Source of the DNA: an uncultured Bacilli bacterium
GTDB lineage: Bacteria > Bacillota_I > Bacilli_A > RF39 > UBA660
Reading direction: 5' to 3'
DNA length: 14,967 nt
NCBI GenBank assembly: GCA_947624535.1
Contig: CANQKU010000012.1
Coordinates: 1 to 14,967, forward strand
This document shows positions 6,661 to 14,129 of the stretch, piece by piece (within the stretch, counting starts at the first letter, position 1; each line of letters opens with the position of its first letter). The position numbers were made by a program, and so were the translations under genes. Below the pieces are notes generated by a model, which did not search any database, was not told the DNA's origin, and saw only the letters and a program-made list of their open reading frames with translations.

Positions 6661-9648
6661 ATGAAAAAAAAGAAAAATCAAAGGGCTTTTACAATGGTAG
6701 AATTACTAGGAGTAATTGTAATTTTAGGAATATTAGGAACAGTAGGTATAGCAGGAATAAGAGGGATGATTAAATCAGCTCATGAAAGATATACAATTGC
6801 TCAACAAAAACTATTTGTTCAAGCAGGCCAAACTTATTTTACTGATCATAAAAGTACGTTACCTGTAAGAACTTTTGTCCAAGGAACTAGGGTAACTTTA
6901 AAGAAATTACAAGATGAAAACTATATTGAGCAAATTGTTGACTATAAAAAAGTACCTTATGATATAGAAAATAGCTATGTAACTGTGACCAAGATGGGTG
7001 CTGGAATTTATGCTTATGAAGGTAAGTTAGTCTCAGCTGATGGTGAAGTTTCTAAATGGAGAGAAAACTCTGATGGTGTAATTACAGTTACTTATAAAAT
7101 AAGTGGAAGTAACTTTAATAGTGGCTGTGCTATGCAGTACACTAATGGTCAAAAACAAATTGATATATCTATAACTTCTAAATATGATATTGCTGGATAT
7201 ATTGTTTCAATTTATAAAGGAAGTCAAAAATTAAATGAGTTAGAGTATAAAGAAGTTGGTGAGGGTAAATCACTAACTACTAAAATAAAAATATCAGCAG
7301 AAAAATATCCAGATGGAATATATAAATTACAAACTAAAGTATATGATATTTATAACAATCAAAAGAATGTTCAATCTGGTAACTTAATGATAGATACAAT
7401 TGCTCCAACTTGCGGAAATGTAGTTAGTCCAGCAAATCCAAATGGAGATAATGGCTGGTATGTATCTAATATTGCAACTGAAGCAAAATGTAGTGATAAT
7501 GCAGGTGGAAGTGGCTGCGACAAGACCTATATTACTACAACAGGAGCAACCAGAAACGTTGTTAATGAATTAAGACCAAATTCAAATTGGACTGTTGGTG
7601 GAGATGGTGGAGGAGAAGGAGCTTCAACTTTAACTTACAAAGTATCTGATAGAGCAGGAAACACAAAAACCTGTAGTACGATTAGCGTTAAAAAGGATGC
7701 TACGAAACCAATTTGTTCATCAAGTGTAACTAGTGGAACATTAGGTAAAAATAGTTGGTATACTAGTAAAACAGTAGATACAAAAGCAACATGTAGTGAT
7801 GCTACAAGTGGCTGTAACAAAACTTGGCTTACCACAACAGGAGCTGCAAGAAGAGTTAGTTCACAACAATTATCAAGTTTTACGATATTATCAAATGAAG
7901 AAGGAACTTCAAATTTAACTTATAAGGTTTCTGATATGGCAGGAAACGAAAAAACATGTTCAGTATTAACTGTAAATAAAGACTCAGTTGCACCAACATG
8001 TAATCCAAAAGCAAGTGGAACAACTGGATTAAATGGCTGGTATAAAAGCCCTCAAGTAACAACAACGCCAAAATGTGATGATAAAACTAGTGGCTGTGAT
8101 ACAGCATATATTACTACAACAGGAGCAACTAGAAATACTTCTAATGAAAAAAGACCTAATTTTGACTGGACTGTAGGTGGTGATAAGGGAGGAGAAGGTA
8201 CTTCAACTTTATACTATAAAGTATATGATAAAGCTGGTCTTTCAACTAATTGTGCAGCTCTTACAGTAAAGAAAGACTCGGTTAAACCAACATGTAATCT
8301 TAGAATTACTAGTGGAACAATTGGAAAACTTGATGATGCCTCTACGGGTTGGTATATAACTCAAGTTGATTTTAAAATGGATGATCCAGTTGAGAATACA
8401 AGTGGATTAAATTCAAAAGGAATATCTACAGGTAGTAGATCTTATAATGGAAAATCAACATTTACACAATCTGATACTGGTAGTGGTGCTATAACAGTTT
8501 ATGGTCAAGTCATGGATAATGCTGGAAACGAAAATCAATGTGATAAAACTGGTATAAAAGTTGATACTAAAAATCCAACGTGCTCATGTAGTGGATGCAG
8601 TACAACTTGGACAAAAGGTTATAGAACTGTTTCAGGTGCTTGTGATGATAATGGTGGTAGTGGCTGTGCGTCAAAAAATAAGTATCCATCACAAACATTT
8701 GCACCGTCTACTGGATCAGCGACAAAAACTGGATATCTTAATAGTACTTATACAATATATGATAAGGCTGGTCGTTCTACTTACTGTAGTGGCTCTAATC
8801 AACCAACACTAAATATATATGTAGACAACAAACCACCAACTGTACCAACACTAACTATATATGAAGATGCTGGATTTACATATATGAGTGTATACAGTAG
8901 CAGTAGTGGTGGTGTACTTAGTAATGGATGGCTAGGAACTGATATTGATGCTTATGCAGTTGCTAGTGGCTCTAGAGATGCTGAAGTAGGAGGTGTGTAT
9001 TATCAATATTCAATTAGTACTAGTGGTAAAAGTACAAAGAGTGGTACAAGTTCTTCTTACACACTTAGTGATGATGAAGAAGGAACTTCATCTGTAAAAT
9101 TTAGAGCTTGTGATAGTTTAAATAATTGTAGTACATATTCGAGCGCACAAACCGTAAAAATTGATCATACTTCTCCTGTAATTTCTAGTACTGCACCATT
9201 TGATAAAAGTGTTATTGATGGCCACAACAATGCAACTAGAAATGTTACATGTGAGGATAAAAATAAAATTAATAGATTTGGCTATGATCCTATTCGTGAT
9301 GCTGTAGGTGGAACAAGTCAAGTAGATACAAGTAATACAAGCTGTTATAGTGGTAAAACAAAGTGCACGACAAAGCGTACTTACCTTGCAACTGGTTATA
9401 AACATACTCAATATTATTGCCAAGATATAGCTGGTAATGAAGATTACGCTGCTATTGGTGATACAAAAGATGAGGATTTACGTAATGAGATATGCTGTAT
9501 TTGTAGAAATGGCAAGGGTAAAGCGGTTGTATTTGCTAAGGATCATTATGAAGATGACGAACGCTTATCTTGTAAAGCTAAAGCTTGTGGTGGTGATAGT
9601 AACTGTCATCTATCATGTGGTGTATGTGGTAATGGAAATTATAAATAG
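6661..9648 (+). CDS. Prepilin-like protein with cysteine-rich Ig-like repeats
   Basis: The N-terminus is a type IV prepilin/pseudopilin signal: a Lys-rich leader (KKKKNQRA), then FTMVELLGVIVILGIL with the conserved Glu at position +5. The residue before the cleavage site is Ala rather than the usual Gly. The first 240 residues otherwise look like a pilin helix plus head. From residue 245, boundaries of the type D-x-x-x-P recur at about 245, 346, 441, 539, 635, 722 and 835, each starting a roughly 90-110 residue unit that ends in Y-x-V-x-D-x-AG-N and a Cys. These resemble bacterial Ig-like domains. The first three carry four Cys each in matching places (P-x-C, C-S/D-D, SGC, and a late Cys). 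The protein has 35 Cys, eight of them in the last 51 residues. There is no LPXTG. Very long for a pilin (995 residues). GGGAG at 6647 supports the ATG at 6661. It is probably an exported surface adhesin needing a prepilin peptidase encoded elsewhere; the binding role is inferred. Confidence 0.85.
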   Translation: MKKKKNQRAFTMVELLGVIVILGILGTVGIAGIRGMIKSAHERYTIAQQKLFVQAGQTYFTDHKSTLPVRTFVQGTRVTLKKLQDENYIEQIVDYKKVPYDIENSYVTVTKMGAGIYAYEGKLVSADGEVSKWRENSDGVITVTYKISGSNFNSGCAMQYTNGQKQIDISITSKYDIAGYIVSIYKGSQKLNELEYKEVGEGKSLTTKIKISAEKYPDGIYKLQTKVYDIYNNQKNVQSGNLMIDTIAPTCGNVVSPANPNGDNGWYVSNIATEAKCSDNAGGSGCDKTYITTTGATRNVVNELRPNSNWTVGGDGGGEGASTLTYKVSDRAGNTKTCSTISVKKDATKPICSSSVTSGTLGKNSWYTSKTVDTKATCSDATSGCNKTWLTTTGAARRVSSQQLSSFTILSNEEGTSNLTYKVSDMAGNEKTCSVLTVNKDSVAPTCNPKASGTTGLNGWYKSPQVTTTPKCDDKTSGCDTAYITTTGATRNTSNEKRPNFDWTVGGDKGGEGTSTLYYKVYDKAGLSTNCAALTVKKDSVKPTCNLRITSGTIGKLDDASTGWYITQVDFKMDDPVENTSGLNSKGISTGSRSYNGKSTFTQSDTGSGAITVYGQVMDNAGNENQCDKTGIKVDTKNPTCSCSGCSTTWTKGYRTVSGACDDNGGSGCASKNKYPSQTFAPSTGSATKTGYLNSTYTIYDKAGRSTYCSGSNQPTLNIYVDNKPPTVPTLTIYEDAGFTYMSVYSSSSGGVLSNGWLGTDIDAYAVASGSRDAEVGGVYYQYSISTSGKSTKSGTSSSYTLSDDEEGTSSVKFRACDSLNNCSTYSSAQTVKIDHTSPVISSTAPFDKSVIDGHNNATRNVTCEDKNKINRFGYDPIRDAVGGTSQVDTSNTSCYSGKTKCTTKRTYLATGYKHTQYYCQDIAGNEDYAAIGDTKDEDLRNEICCICRNGKGKAVVFAKDHYEDDERLSCKAKACGGDSNCHLSCGVCGNGNYK
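7393..9162 (+). repeat. Tandem Ig-like repeat region of the pilin-like gene
   Basis: Six consecutive coding repeats bounded by D-x-x-x-P junctions, with spacings of 101, 95, 98, 96, 87 and 113 residues, followed by a seventh, more divergent unit. Units 1 and 3 are the most alike (TTTGATRN, RPN, WTVGGD, GGEG, YKV.D.AG); unit 2 lacks the WTVGGD insert. At DNA level, 7528-7550 and 8107-8129 are identical over 23 bases, 579 bases apart, and differ at one base before a further shared AGAAA. This suggests duplication of a two-unit block. Confidence 0.75.
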
Positions 9649-9682
9649 AGAGATTTATAGGTATTAATTAGGGGGTTTTCTT

Positions 9683-10273
9683 ATGCGTGTTTATCGTTGT
9701 ATTACTACTAGAGAAATTACAAATCTATACAAAAGTAATAAAAAATATCAAACTACTATTTGTGCACTAAATACATATCAATTTAATTTTGAAAAAGACT
9801 ATATACATTTCTTTAGATTTTATGAGTCAGCCTTATACTATAAAAAAAGAAATGACTCATCTAAAAATCCATGGGATCACTGTGTTTTAATGATGACTGC
9901 TAATATTCCCCATTCATTATTAAAAGAAAGTTTAGGATATGGGTTTTATAGTGGGGTAGATAAACGTCTAACTTGCTATATTACCCCTATTCCTGAATAT
10001 CATATTGATACAACATTATTTAAAAATGATTATATTGTAGAAGTTAGTGATAAAGTTAATCCTATGTATCGTAATAAAAGATCTGAATATGATGATTATA
10101 TTATGCTTATGAATGAATTAGGTGATAGGTATAATGGTGACTATAGTAAAGCAGTTTTATTTTTACAAAGTCATAATTTAGATGAGTTATTACAAATTGA
10201 AGAAGATAATAGAAGTGAAGAAAAAATTAGACATGATGAATTAAAACAGTTAGTAAAGTCATTAAGAAAATAA
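9683..10273 (+). CDS. Protein of unknown function, 196 residues
   Basis: I do not recognise this gene with confidence. It is probably cytoplasmic: no signal peptide or membrane segment is visible. The N-terminal half has the pattern MRVYRCIT..EI followed by an NTYQFN segment, a YIHFFRFYESALYY segment and CVLMMTANIPHSLL, then GYGFY. This order (an early Arg, an aromatic HFF-x3-E/S-A segment, a strand, then a glycine turn) is loosely like ADP-ribosyltransferase-fold proteins, but the catalytic triad cannot be assigned, so this is only a weak hypothesis. The C-terminus from about residue 170 is charged and probably helical. AGGGGGT at 9670-9676, 7 bases upstream, supports the ATG. It follows the pilin-like gene by 34 bases with no terminator between, so it is likely co-transcribed, and a strong terminator follows directly. 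Confidence 0.8.
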   Translation: MRVYRCITTREITNLYKSNKKYQTTICALNTYQFNFEKDYIHFFRFYESALYYKKRNDSSKNPWDHCVLMMTANIPHSLLKESLGYGFYSGVDKRLTCYITPIPEYHIDTTLFKNDYIVEVSDKVNPMYRNKRSEYDDYIMLMNELGDRYNGDYSKAVLFLQSHNLDELLQIEEDNRSEEKIRHDELKQLVKSLRK

Positions 10274-10300
10274 AGTGCAACTTAAACCTTGCACTTTTTT
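10272..10300 (+). terminator. Strong intrinsic terminator
   Basis: AAAGTGCAA at 10272-10280 and TTGCACTTT at 10289-10297 form a perfect 9-bp stem with an 8-base loop, running into six T's (10295-10300). The stem overlaps the TAA stop codon at 10271-10273. It closes the unit holding the pilin-like gene and the 196-residue protein and separates them from the HipA-like gene. Confidence 0.85.
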
Positions 10301-10310
10301 CTAAGAATAG

Positions 10311-10319
10311 TGCTATAAT
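10311..10319 (+). promoter_or_regulatory. Extended -10 promoter of the HipA-like kinase gene
   Basis: TGCTATAAT carries a perfect TATAAT at 10314-10319 with the extended TG. A partial -35 candidate, TTGCAC at 10289-10294, is 19 bases upstream and lies within the right arm of the preceding terminator. The expected start near 10326 leaves a leader of about 29 bases. Confidence 0.6.
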
Positions 10320-10342
10320 AATAGCGTGAATATATATGAATG

Positions 10343-10347
10343 AGGTG
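10343..10347 (+). promoter_or_regulatory. Ribosome binding site deciding the HipA-like start
   Basis: AGGTG lies 7 bases before the ATG at 10355. The in-frame ATG at 10340 has no such site upstream, and the binding site would fall inside its coding sequence, so 10355 is preferred. Confidence 0.65.
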
Positions 10348-10354
10348 CTTTTTT

Positions 10355-11542
10355 ATGAAATGTATACTTATGAATAAAAATGTAGAGGTATTGACTGCTG
10401 AATATGATCCAGCAACAAGTGTTTTTACTGAAATATATGAAGTTAAAAATATTTATTTTGCACCATATATTTTGAAAAGTTTTTATCTCAAAGATAATAT
10501 TAATGATAATTCATTTAGAACAGTTTTGAGTGAATGGTATAAAAATAGAGGAATACCATCATGGCGAGATAAATTAGATTTATTATTGCATCGTTTAAAT
10601 ATAACAGCGCCTTATGAACTTTTAGATAAAGCTTTTGGCTTATCTTTATCTGATCAATATTGGCTAAAACCTTATGATAGTAATATTTTATATGATGATA
10701 TTAATTTTTTTGATCATGATTTTGACTATGTAGAATTTATGGAAGCATCTTTATCTACTAATAGTAAATTAATAACAAAAGAAGCATCTTTAAAAACACC
10801 TAATAATACAACAGATGGAATGCTTAAAAAAGCTTGGATTATTGATAATGGTACAAGATATTTATTAAAAAGTGGCTATAAGAATGAAATTTTACAACCG
10901 TTTAATGAAGTTTTAGCAAGTGAAATATGTAAAAGATTAGGTTTTTACCATGTAGAGTATAGCCTAGATACATATAAAGATATGGTAGTATCTAAATGTC
11001 CTTGTTTTATAACTAAAGATACAGAACTTATTACTTGTTATCAAATTAAAAATGATATGAAAAGATATGATAGTTTAAAAGATTATGAAGAATATATTAA
11101 AAAGTTAGAAGAACATAATATAGATAATGCTCGTGAAAAACTTGAAAATATGTATATATTAGATTTTCTAATCATGAATGAAGATAGACATTTAAACAAT
11201 TTCGGAATTATAAGAGAGGTTAATACTTTAGAGTGGATTGATGTAGCTCCTATATTTGATAATGGACAAAGTCTAAATATAGATTATTATGATGCAGAAG
11301 AATTACATATTTCTGGTATGGGAAGATTGTTTTATGAAGTTAAGCCATTTGATGAAATAATAAAAGTTGTAAAAAATTTGAATAGAATTGATATAAATAA
11401 GTTAGATGGTATAGTAACTTGGTATGATGATTTATTGCATAAGTATCAGCATTTAACTAAAATTAGTGATAAAAGAATAGAAAAATTATGTATTCTATTG
11501 AATAGACAAATTAATAAATTAAAAAAGTTAATTAATATCTAG
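10355..11542 (+). CDS. HipA-like protein kinase, stand-alone type
   Basis: The C-terminal half matches the HipA-like kinase fold (HipA C-terminal family). Numbered from the ATG at 10355, T152-TDG-155 and GMLKKAW lead to K172 in RYLLKSG, the likely ATP-contacting Lys. NEVLASEICKRLGF follows. The catalytic loop is DFLIMNEDRHLNNFG, with D277 as the probable catalytic Asp and N282, and the metal site is D302 in APIFDNGQS. The N-terminal 110 residues are not the usual HipA N-terminal domain and I cannot assign them. It is 395 residues, in the normal HipA range. There is no HipB-type helix-turn-helix antitoxin on either side, and it has its own promoter and terminator. It may phosphorylate a protein target; the target, and whether it is a toxin, are unknown. 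Family assignment is strong; role is inference. Confidence 0.85.
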   Translation: MKCILMNKNVEVLTAEYDPATSVFTEIYEVKNIYFAPYILKSFYLKDNINDNSFRTVLSEWYKNRGIPSWRDKLDLLLHRLNITAPYELLDKAFGLSLSDQYWLKPYDSNILYDDINFFDHDFDYVEFMEASLSTNSKLITKEASLKTPNNTTDGMLKKAWIIDNGTRYLLKSGYKNEILQPFNEVLASEICKRLGFYHVEYSLDTYKDMVVSKCPCFITKDTELITCYQIKNDMKRYDSLKDYEEYIKKLEEHNIDNAREKLENMYILDFLIMNEDRHLNNFGIIREVNTLEWIDVAPIFDNGQSLNIDYYDAEELHISGMGRLFYEVKPFDEIIKVVKNLNRIDINKLDGIVTWYDDLLHKYQHLTKISDKRIEKLCILLNRQINKLKKLINI

Positions 11543-11567
11543 TATGATTTTTATTATACTTTTTTTT
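11541..11567 (+). terminator. Intrinsic terminator after the HipA-like gene
   Basis: AGTATGA at 11541-11547 pairs with TTATACT at 11554-11560 (one G-T pair) around a 6-base loop, followed by seven T's at 11561-11567. The stem includes the last two bases of the TAG stop codon. Confidence 0.75.
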
Positions 11568-11579
11568 CTTTTTATTATG

Positions 11580-11588
11580 TGTTATAAT
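11580..11588 (+). promoter_or_regulatory. Extended -10 promoter of the pyrophosphatase-popT-uppP unit
   Basis: TGTTATAAT with a perfect TATAAT at 11583-11588. A T-rich tract (11560-11573) lies where the -35 would be. The expected start near 11595 leaves a leader of about 19 bases carrying AAGGAG at 11600-11605. Confidence 0.6.
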
Positions 11589-11613
11589 CAGTGAAGAAGA
11601 AGGAGAGAGAAAT

Positions 11614-13230
11614 ATGAAAACATTTATATTTGGTCATAAGAAACCTGATACAGACTCAGTTATGGCAGCAATAAGCTTATCTTATTTAGAAAATAAGTGT
11701 GGTAAGGATACCGAACCTAGACTTTTAGGATCAGTTAATAAAGAAACAAAATATGCTTTAGATTATTTTAAATTAGAAGAGCCTGACTATTTAAATGATG
11801 TTAAATTACAATTAAAAGATATTAATTATCATAAAGATTTTTATTTAAAAGAAACTGACTCTATTTTTCATGGATATCAATATATGTTAGATGAAGGGTT
11901 AACTGGATTACCTGTTGTAAAAGAGGATAATGACTTTATTGGATTAATTACTATTAAAGATTTATCTAAGACAATGATCCATGAAAATGGTGTTTTTCTA
12001 GATACTTCTTATCAAAATATTTTAGATACAATTGAGGGAGAAGAAGTTTTATCTTTTGATCAAGAAATCAAGGGAAAAATTTTAGCCGCAGCGTTTAAAA
12101 GTGAAACATTTATGAATAATATTAATCTTTCTAGTGAAGATATTTTAATTGTTGGAGATAGACATAGTATTATTGAGTATGCGATTAATAGTAAGATAAA
12201 GTTAATGATTATTACAGGTTATGGAGAAATTAAGGAAGAACATTTAGAACTTGCTAAAAAGAATCATGTAAATATCATTAGAACTAAATATGATACATAC
12301 CATGTATCAAGAGTAATTTCTCTATCAAATTATATTAAAACAATGATGACTAGTTATAATCCTGCTAAATTTTTAGATACTGATTACGTAGATGATGTTG
12401 TTGATATTAATAATAAGTTGAAACATACTAATTATCCTATTGTAGATAAGAATAATAAATGTTTAGGATTATTAAAGATTACTGACTTATCTGAAAAGAC
12501 TCCTAAAAAAGTTATGTTAGTTGATCATAATGAAAAGAAACAAAGTGCTGATGGTATTGATGAGGCTGAAATTATTGAAATTATTGATCATCATAATTTA
12601 GGAAGTATTACAACTGCAATGCCAATTAATTTTAGAAATATGGCCGTAGGATCTAGTTGTACAATTATCTATACTTTATATAAAGAAAGAAATATTGAAA
12701 TACCAAAACATATTGCAGGAGCTCTACTTTCTGGAATAGTTTCTGATACACTAATTTTAAAAAGTCCAACTGCTACTAAAAAAGATCGTGAAGCTGTATT
12801 AGATCTTGCTAAAATTGCTAACTTAGATTATGAAAAGTATGGAATGGATCTATTAAAAGCAGGTACTTCTTTAGATGGTATGACCAAAGAAGAAGTATTA
12901 TATAATGACTTTAAATTATATACAGTAGAAGATAAAACATTTGGTGTAGGACAATTCTTTACGATGAATTTTAGTGATATAGAAAAAGAGATGGATGAAT
13001 ATATTGAAGTAATTAATGAAATTAGTGAAGCTAATAATTATGACTTCTTAGCACTATATGTTACTGATATTATTAAAAATGGCTCATATATTTTATATAA
13101 TACAAAGGGTCAAGACAAAGTAGAAGTTATGTATCAAAATCAAGATATTCATGAGGGTTCATTTATAGAAAACTGTGTTTCACGTAAGAAAAATGTTATT
13201 CCATTAATTATGGAAATTTATGAAAATTAG
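11614..13230 (+). CDS. ppaC: Mn-dependent inorganic pyrophosphatase with CBS and DRTGG domains
   Basis: A family II (DHH) inorganic pyrophosphatase: it hydrolyses PPi to two phosphates in the cytoplasm, using Mn or Co. Catalytic and metal residues are all visible: H8, D12 and D14 in GHKKPDTD; D304 in VDHNE; H326 and H327 in IIDHHN; GSSCT near 346; and D378 in SDTLILKSPTA. Between the first and second metal motifs there is an inserted regulatory module: CBS about 66-124, a DRTGG domain about 145-245, and a second CBS about 255-297. CBS-pyrophosphatases of this type are controlled by adenine nucleotides, and those with DRTGG can also bind diadenosine polyphosphates; such control here is inferred from the domains. 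At 538 residues it has the usual length of the regulated form. AAGGAG ends 8 bases before the ATG. First gene of its unit; the next gene starts 8 bases after its stop. Confidence 0.94.
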   Translation: MKTFIFGHKKPDTDSVMAAISLSYLENKCGKDTEPRLLGSVNKETKYALDYFKLEEPDYLNDVKLQLKDINYHKDFYLKETDSIFHGYQYMLDEGLTGLPVVKEDNDFIGLITIKDLSKTMIHENGVFLDTSYQNILDTIEGEEVLSFDQEIKGKILAAAFKSETFMNNINLSSEDILIVGDRHSIIEYAINSKIKLMIITGYGEIKEEHLELAKKNHVNIIRTKYDTYHVSRVISLSNYIKTMMTSYNPAKFLDTDYVDDVVDINNKLKHTNYPIVDKNNKCLGLLKITDLSEKTPKKVMLVDHNEKKQSADGIDEAEIIEIIDHHNLGSITTAMPINFRNMAVGSSCTIIYTLYKERNIEIPKHIAGALLSGIVSDTLILKSPTATKKDREAVLDLAKIANLDYEKYGMDLLKAGTSLDGMTKEEVLYNDFKLYTVEDKTFGVGQFFTMNFSDIEKEMDEYIEVINEISEANNYDFLALYVTDIIKNGSYILYNTKGQDKVEVMYQNQDIHEGSFIENCVSRKKNVIPLIMEIYEN

Positions 13231-13238
13231 GAGGAGTC

Positions 13239-14105
13239 ATGAAAAAAAATATCTTATTAATAGTTAAGGGATTTATCATGGGAATAGCTAATATTATTCC
13301 TGGAGTAAGTGGTGGTACTTTAGCTTTAATTTTAGGAATTTATGAAGAATTTATTGGAGCAATTAGTCATTTCTTTCAAAATTTCAAGAAAAATATTTGT
13401 TTTTTAATTCCTATTGCGATTGGAATGATTTTAGCTATTGTTTCACTTAGTCGAGTAATTGACTACTCTTATAAACATTTTCCAATTCCTACTAGTTTGT
13501 TCTTTGTTGGATTAGTATTAGGAGGAATTCCTATGCTTTTATCTAAAATAAGAGGTAAAAAAGAAGTTAAAAAGCCATCTAGTTATATTATATTTATAAT
13601 TACTTTTTCTATAGTAATGGTAATGGCCTTATCTGATCTTATTTTTAAAAATAGTTTAACAGTTAGTCTACAAAATATGAGTATTTTCCAATATTTAATT
13701 TTATTTTTAGTAGGTGTAGTAGCTGCTGCTACAATGGTAATACCAGGTGTAAGTGGGTCTTTAGTATTAATGCTTTTAGGATATTATTATCCCATAATTT
13801 CTTTAATTAAAGAATTAACTCAATTTGAAAATCTTGGTTCTAATTTAATAGTCTTAGGAATTTTTGGAATAGGTGTCTTAGTAGGAATAGTTTTAATTTC
13901 TAAATTAATTGAATTTTTATTTAAAAAATATGAAGTAAAAACTTATTTTGGGGTATTAGGTTTTATCGTAGCGTCAGTTTTAGCTATACCAACTTCAGCA
14001 ATATTAAATATGAATATTATCTATAGTATTCCCCAAATATTAATTGGCTTAATTTTCTTAGTATTAGGCTGTGGTATCAGTTATAAACTAGGCGATGAGA
14101 AGTAA
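13239..14105 (+). CDS. popT: DUF368 polyprenyl-phosphate translocase (PopT type)
   Basis: An integral membrane protein of the DUF368 family, about 288 residues with roughly eight hydrophobic segments. Members of this family have been identified as translocases that return undecaprenyl phosphate from the outer to the inner face of the membrane. The family hallmark is seen twice: NIIPGVSGGT at residues 18-27 and VIPGVSGS at 167-174, one in each half, indicating an internal repeat. There is a charged loop (KIRGKKEVKK) around residues 103-112. AGGAGG at 13229-13234 overlaps the stop codon of the pyrophosphatase gene and is only 4 bases from the ATG, so translation is probably coupled. The uppP gene downstream makes the very substrate expected for this carrier. 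Family assignment is firm; substrate is taken from the family and supported by the neighbour. Confidence 0.9.
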   Translation: MKKNILLIVKGFIMGIANIIPGVSGGTLALILGIYEEFIGAISHFFQNFKKNICFLIPIAIGMILAIVSLSRVIDYSYKHFPIPTSLFFVGLVLGGIPMLLSKIRGKKEVKKPSSYIIFIITFSIVMVMALSDLIFKNSLTVSLQNMSIFQYLILFLVGVVAAATMVIPGVSGSLVLMLLGYYYPIISLIKELTQFENLGSNLIVLGIFGIGVLVGIVLISKLIEFLFKKYEVKTYFGVLGFIVASVLAIPTSAILNMNIIYSIPQILIGLIFLVLGCGISYKLGDEK

Positions 14106-14115
14106 TATAATTATG

Positions 14116-14121
14116 AAGGGG
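14116..14121 (+). promoter_or_regulatory. Ribosome binding site deciding the GTG start of uppP
   Basis: AAGGGG lies 8 bases before GTG at 14130. The next in-frame ATG (14163) would remove most of the first membrane helix and has no good site upstream, so the GTG is the start. Confidence 0.65.
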
Positions 14122-14129
14122 TTGATAAA

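Noticed and set aside
7635..9423. Open frames on the minus strand and in other + frames inside the pilin-like gene (7635-7835, 7880-8071, 8561-8812, 9118-9423, 9437-9667) and inside uppP (14627-14827)
   Set aside because: They lie wholly or almost wholly within well-supported genes, have no ribosome binding sites, and their products look like low-complexity shadows of the repeat codons or membrane helices.
9522..9526. AGCGG, the B. subtilis Chi sequence, as a Chi site for the AddAB here
   Set aside because: A single five-base match proves nothing, and the short AddB may not read the same sequence.
6661..10273. Type IV pilus or competence gene cluster
   Set aside because: Only one prepilin-like gene is present; no ATPase, inner membrane protein or prepilin peptidase gene is in the window.
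10340..10354. ATG 10340 as the HipA-like start
   Set aside because: No ribosome binding site upstream; the added residues contain the binding site of ATG 10355.
10355..11542. Classic HipBA toxin-antitoxin operon
   Set aside because: No small helix-turn-helix gene is adjacent; the upstream gene is separated by a strong terminator.
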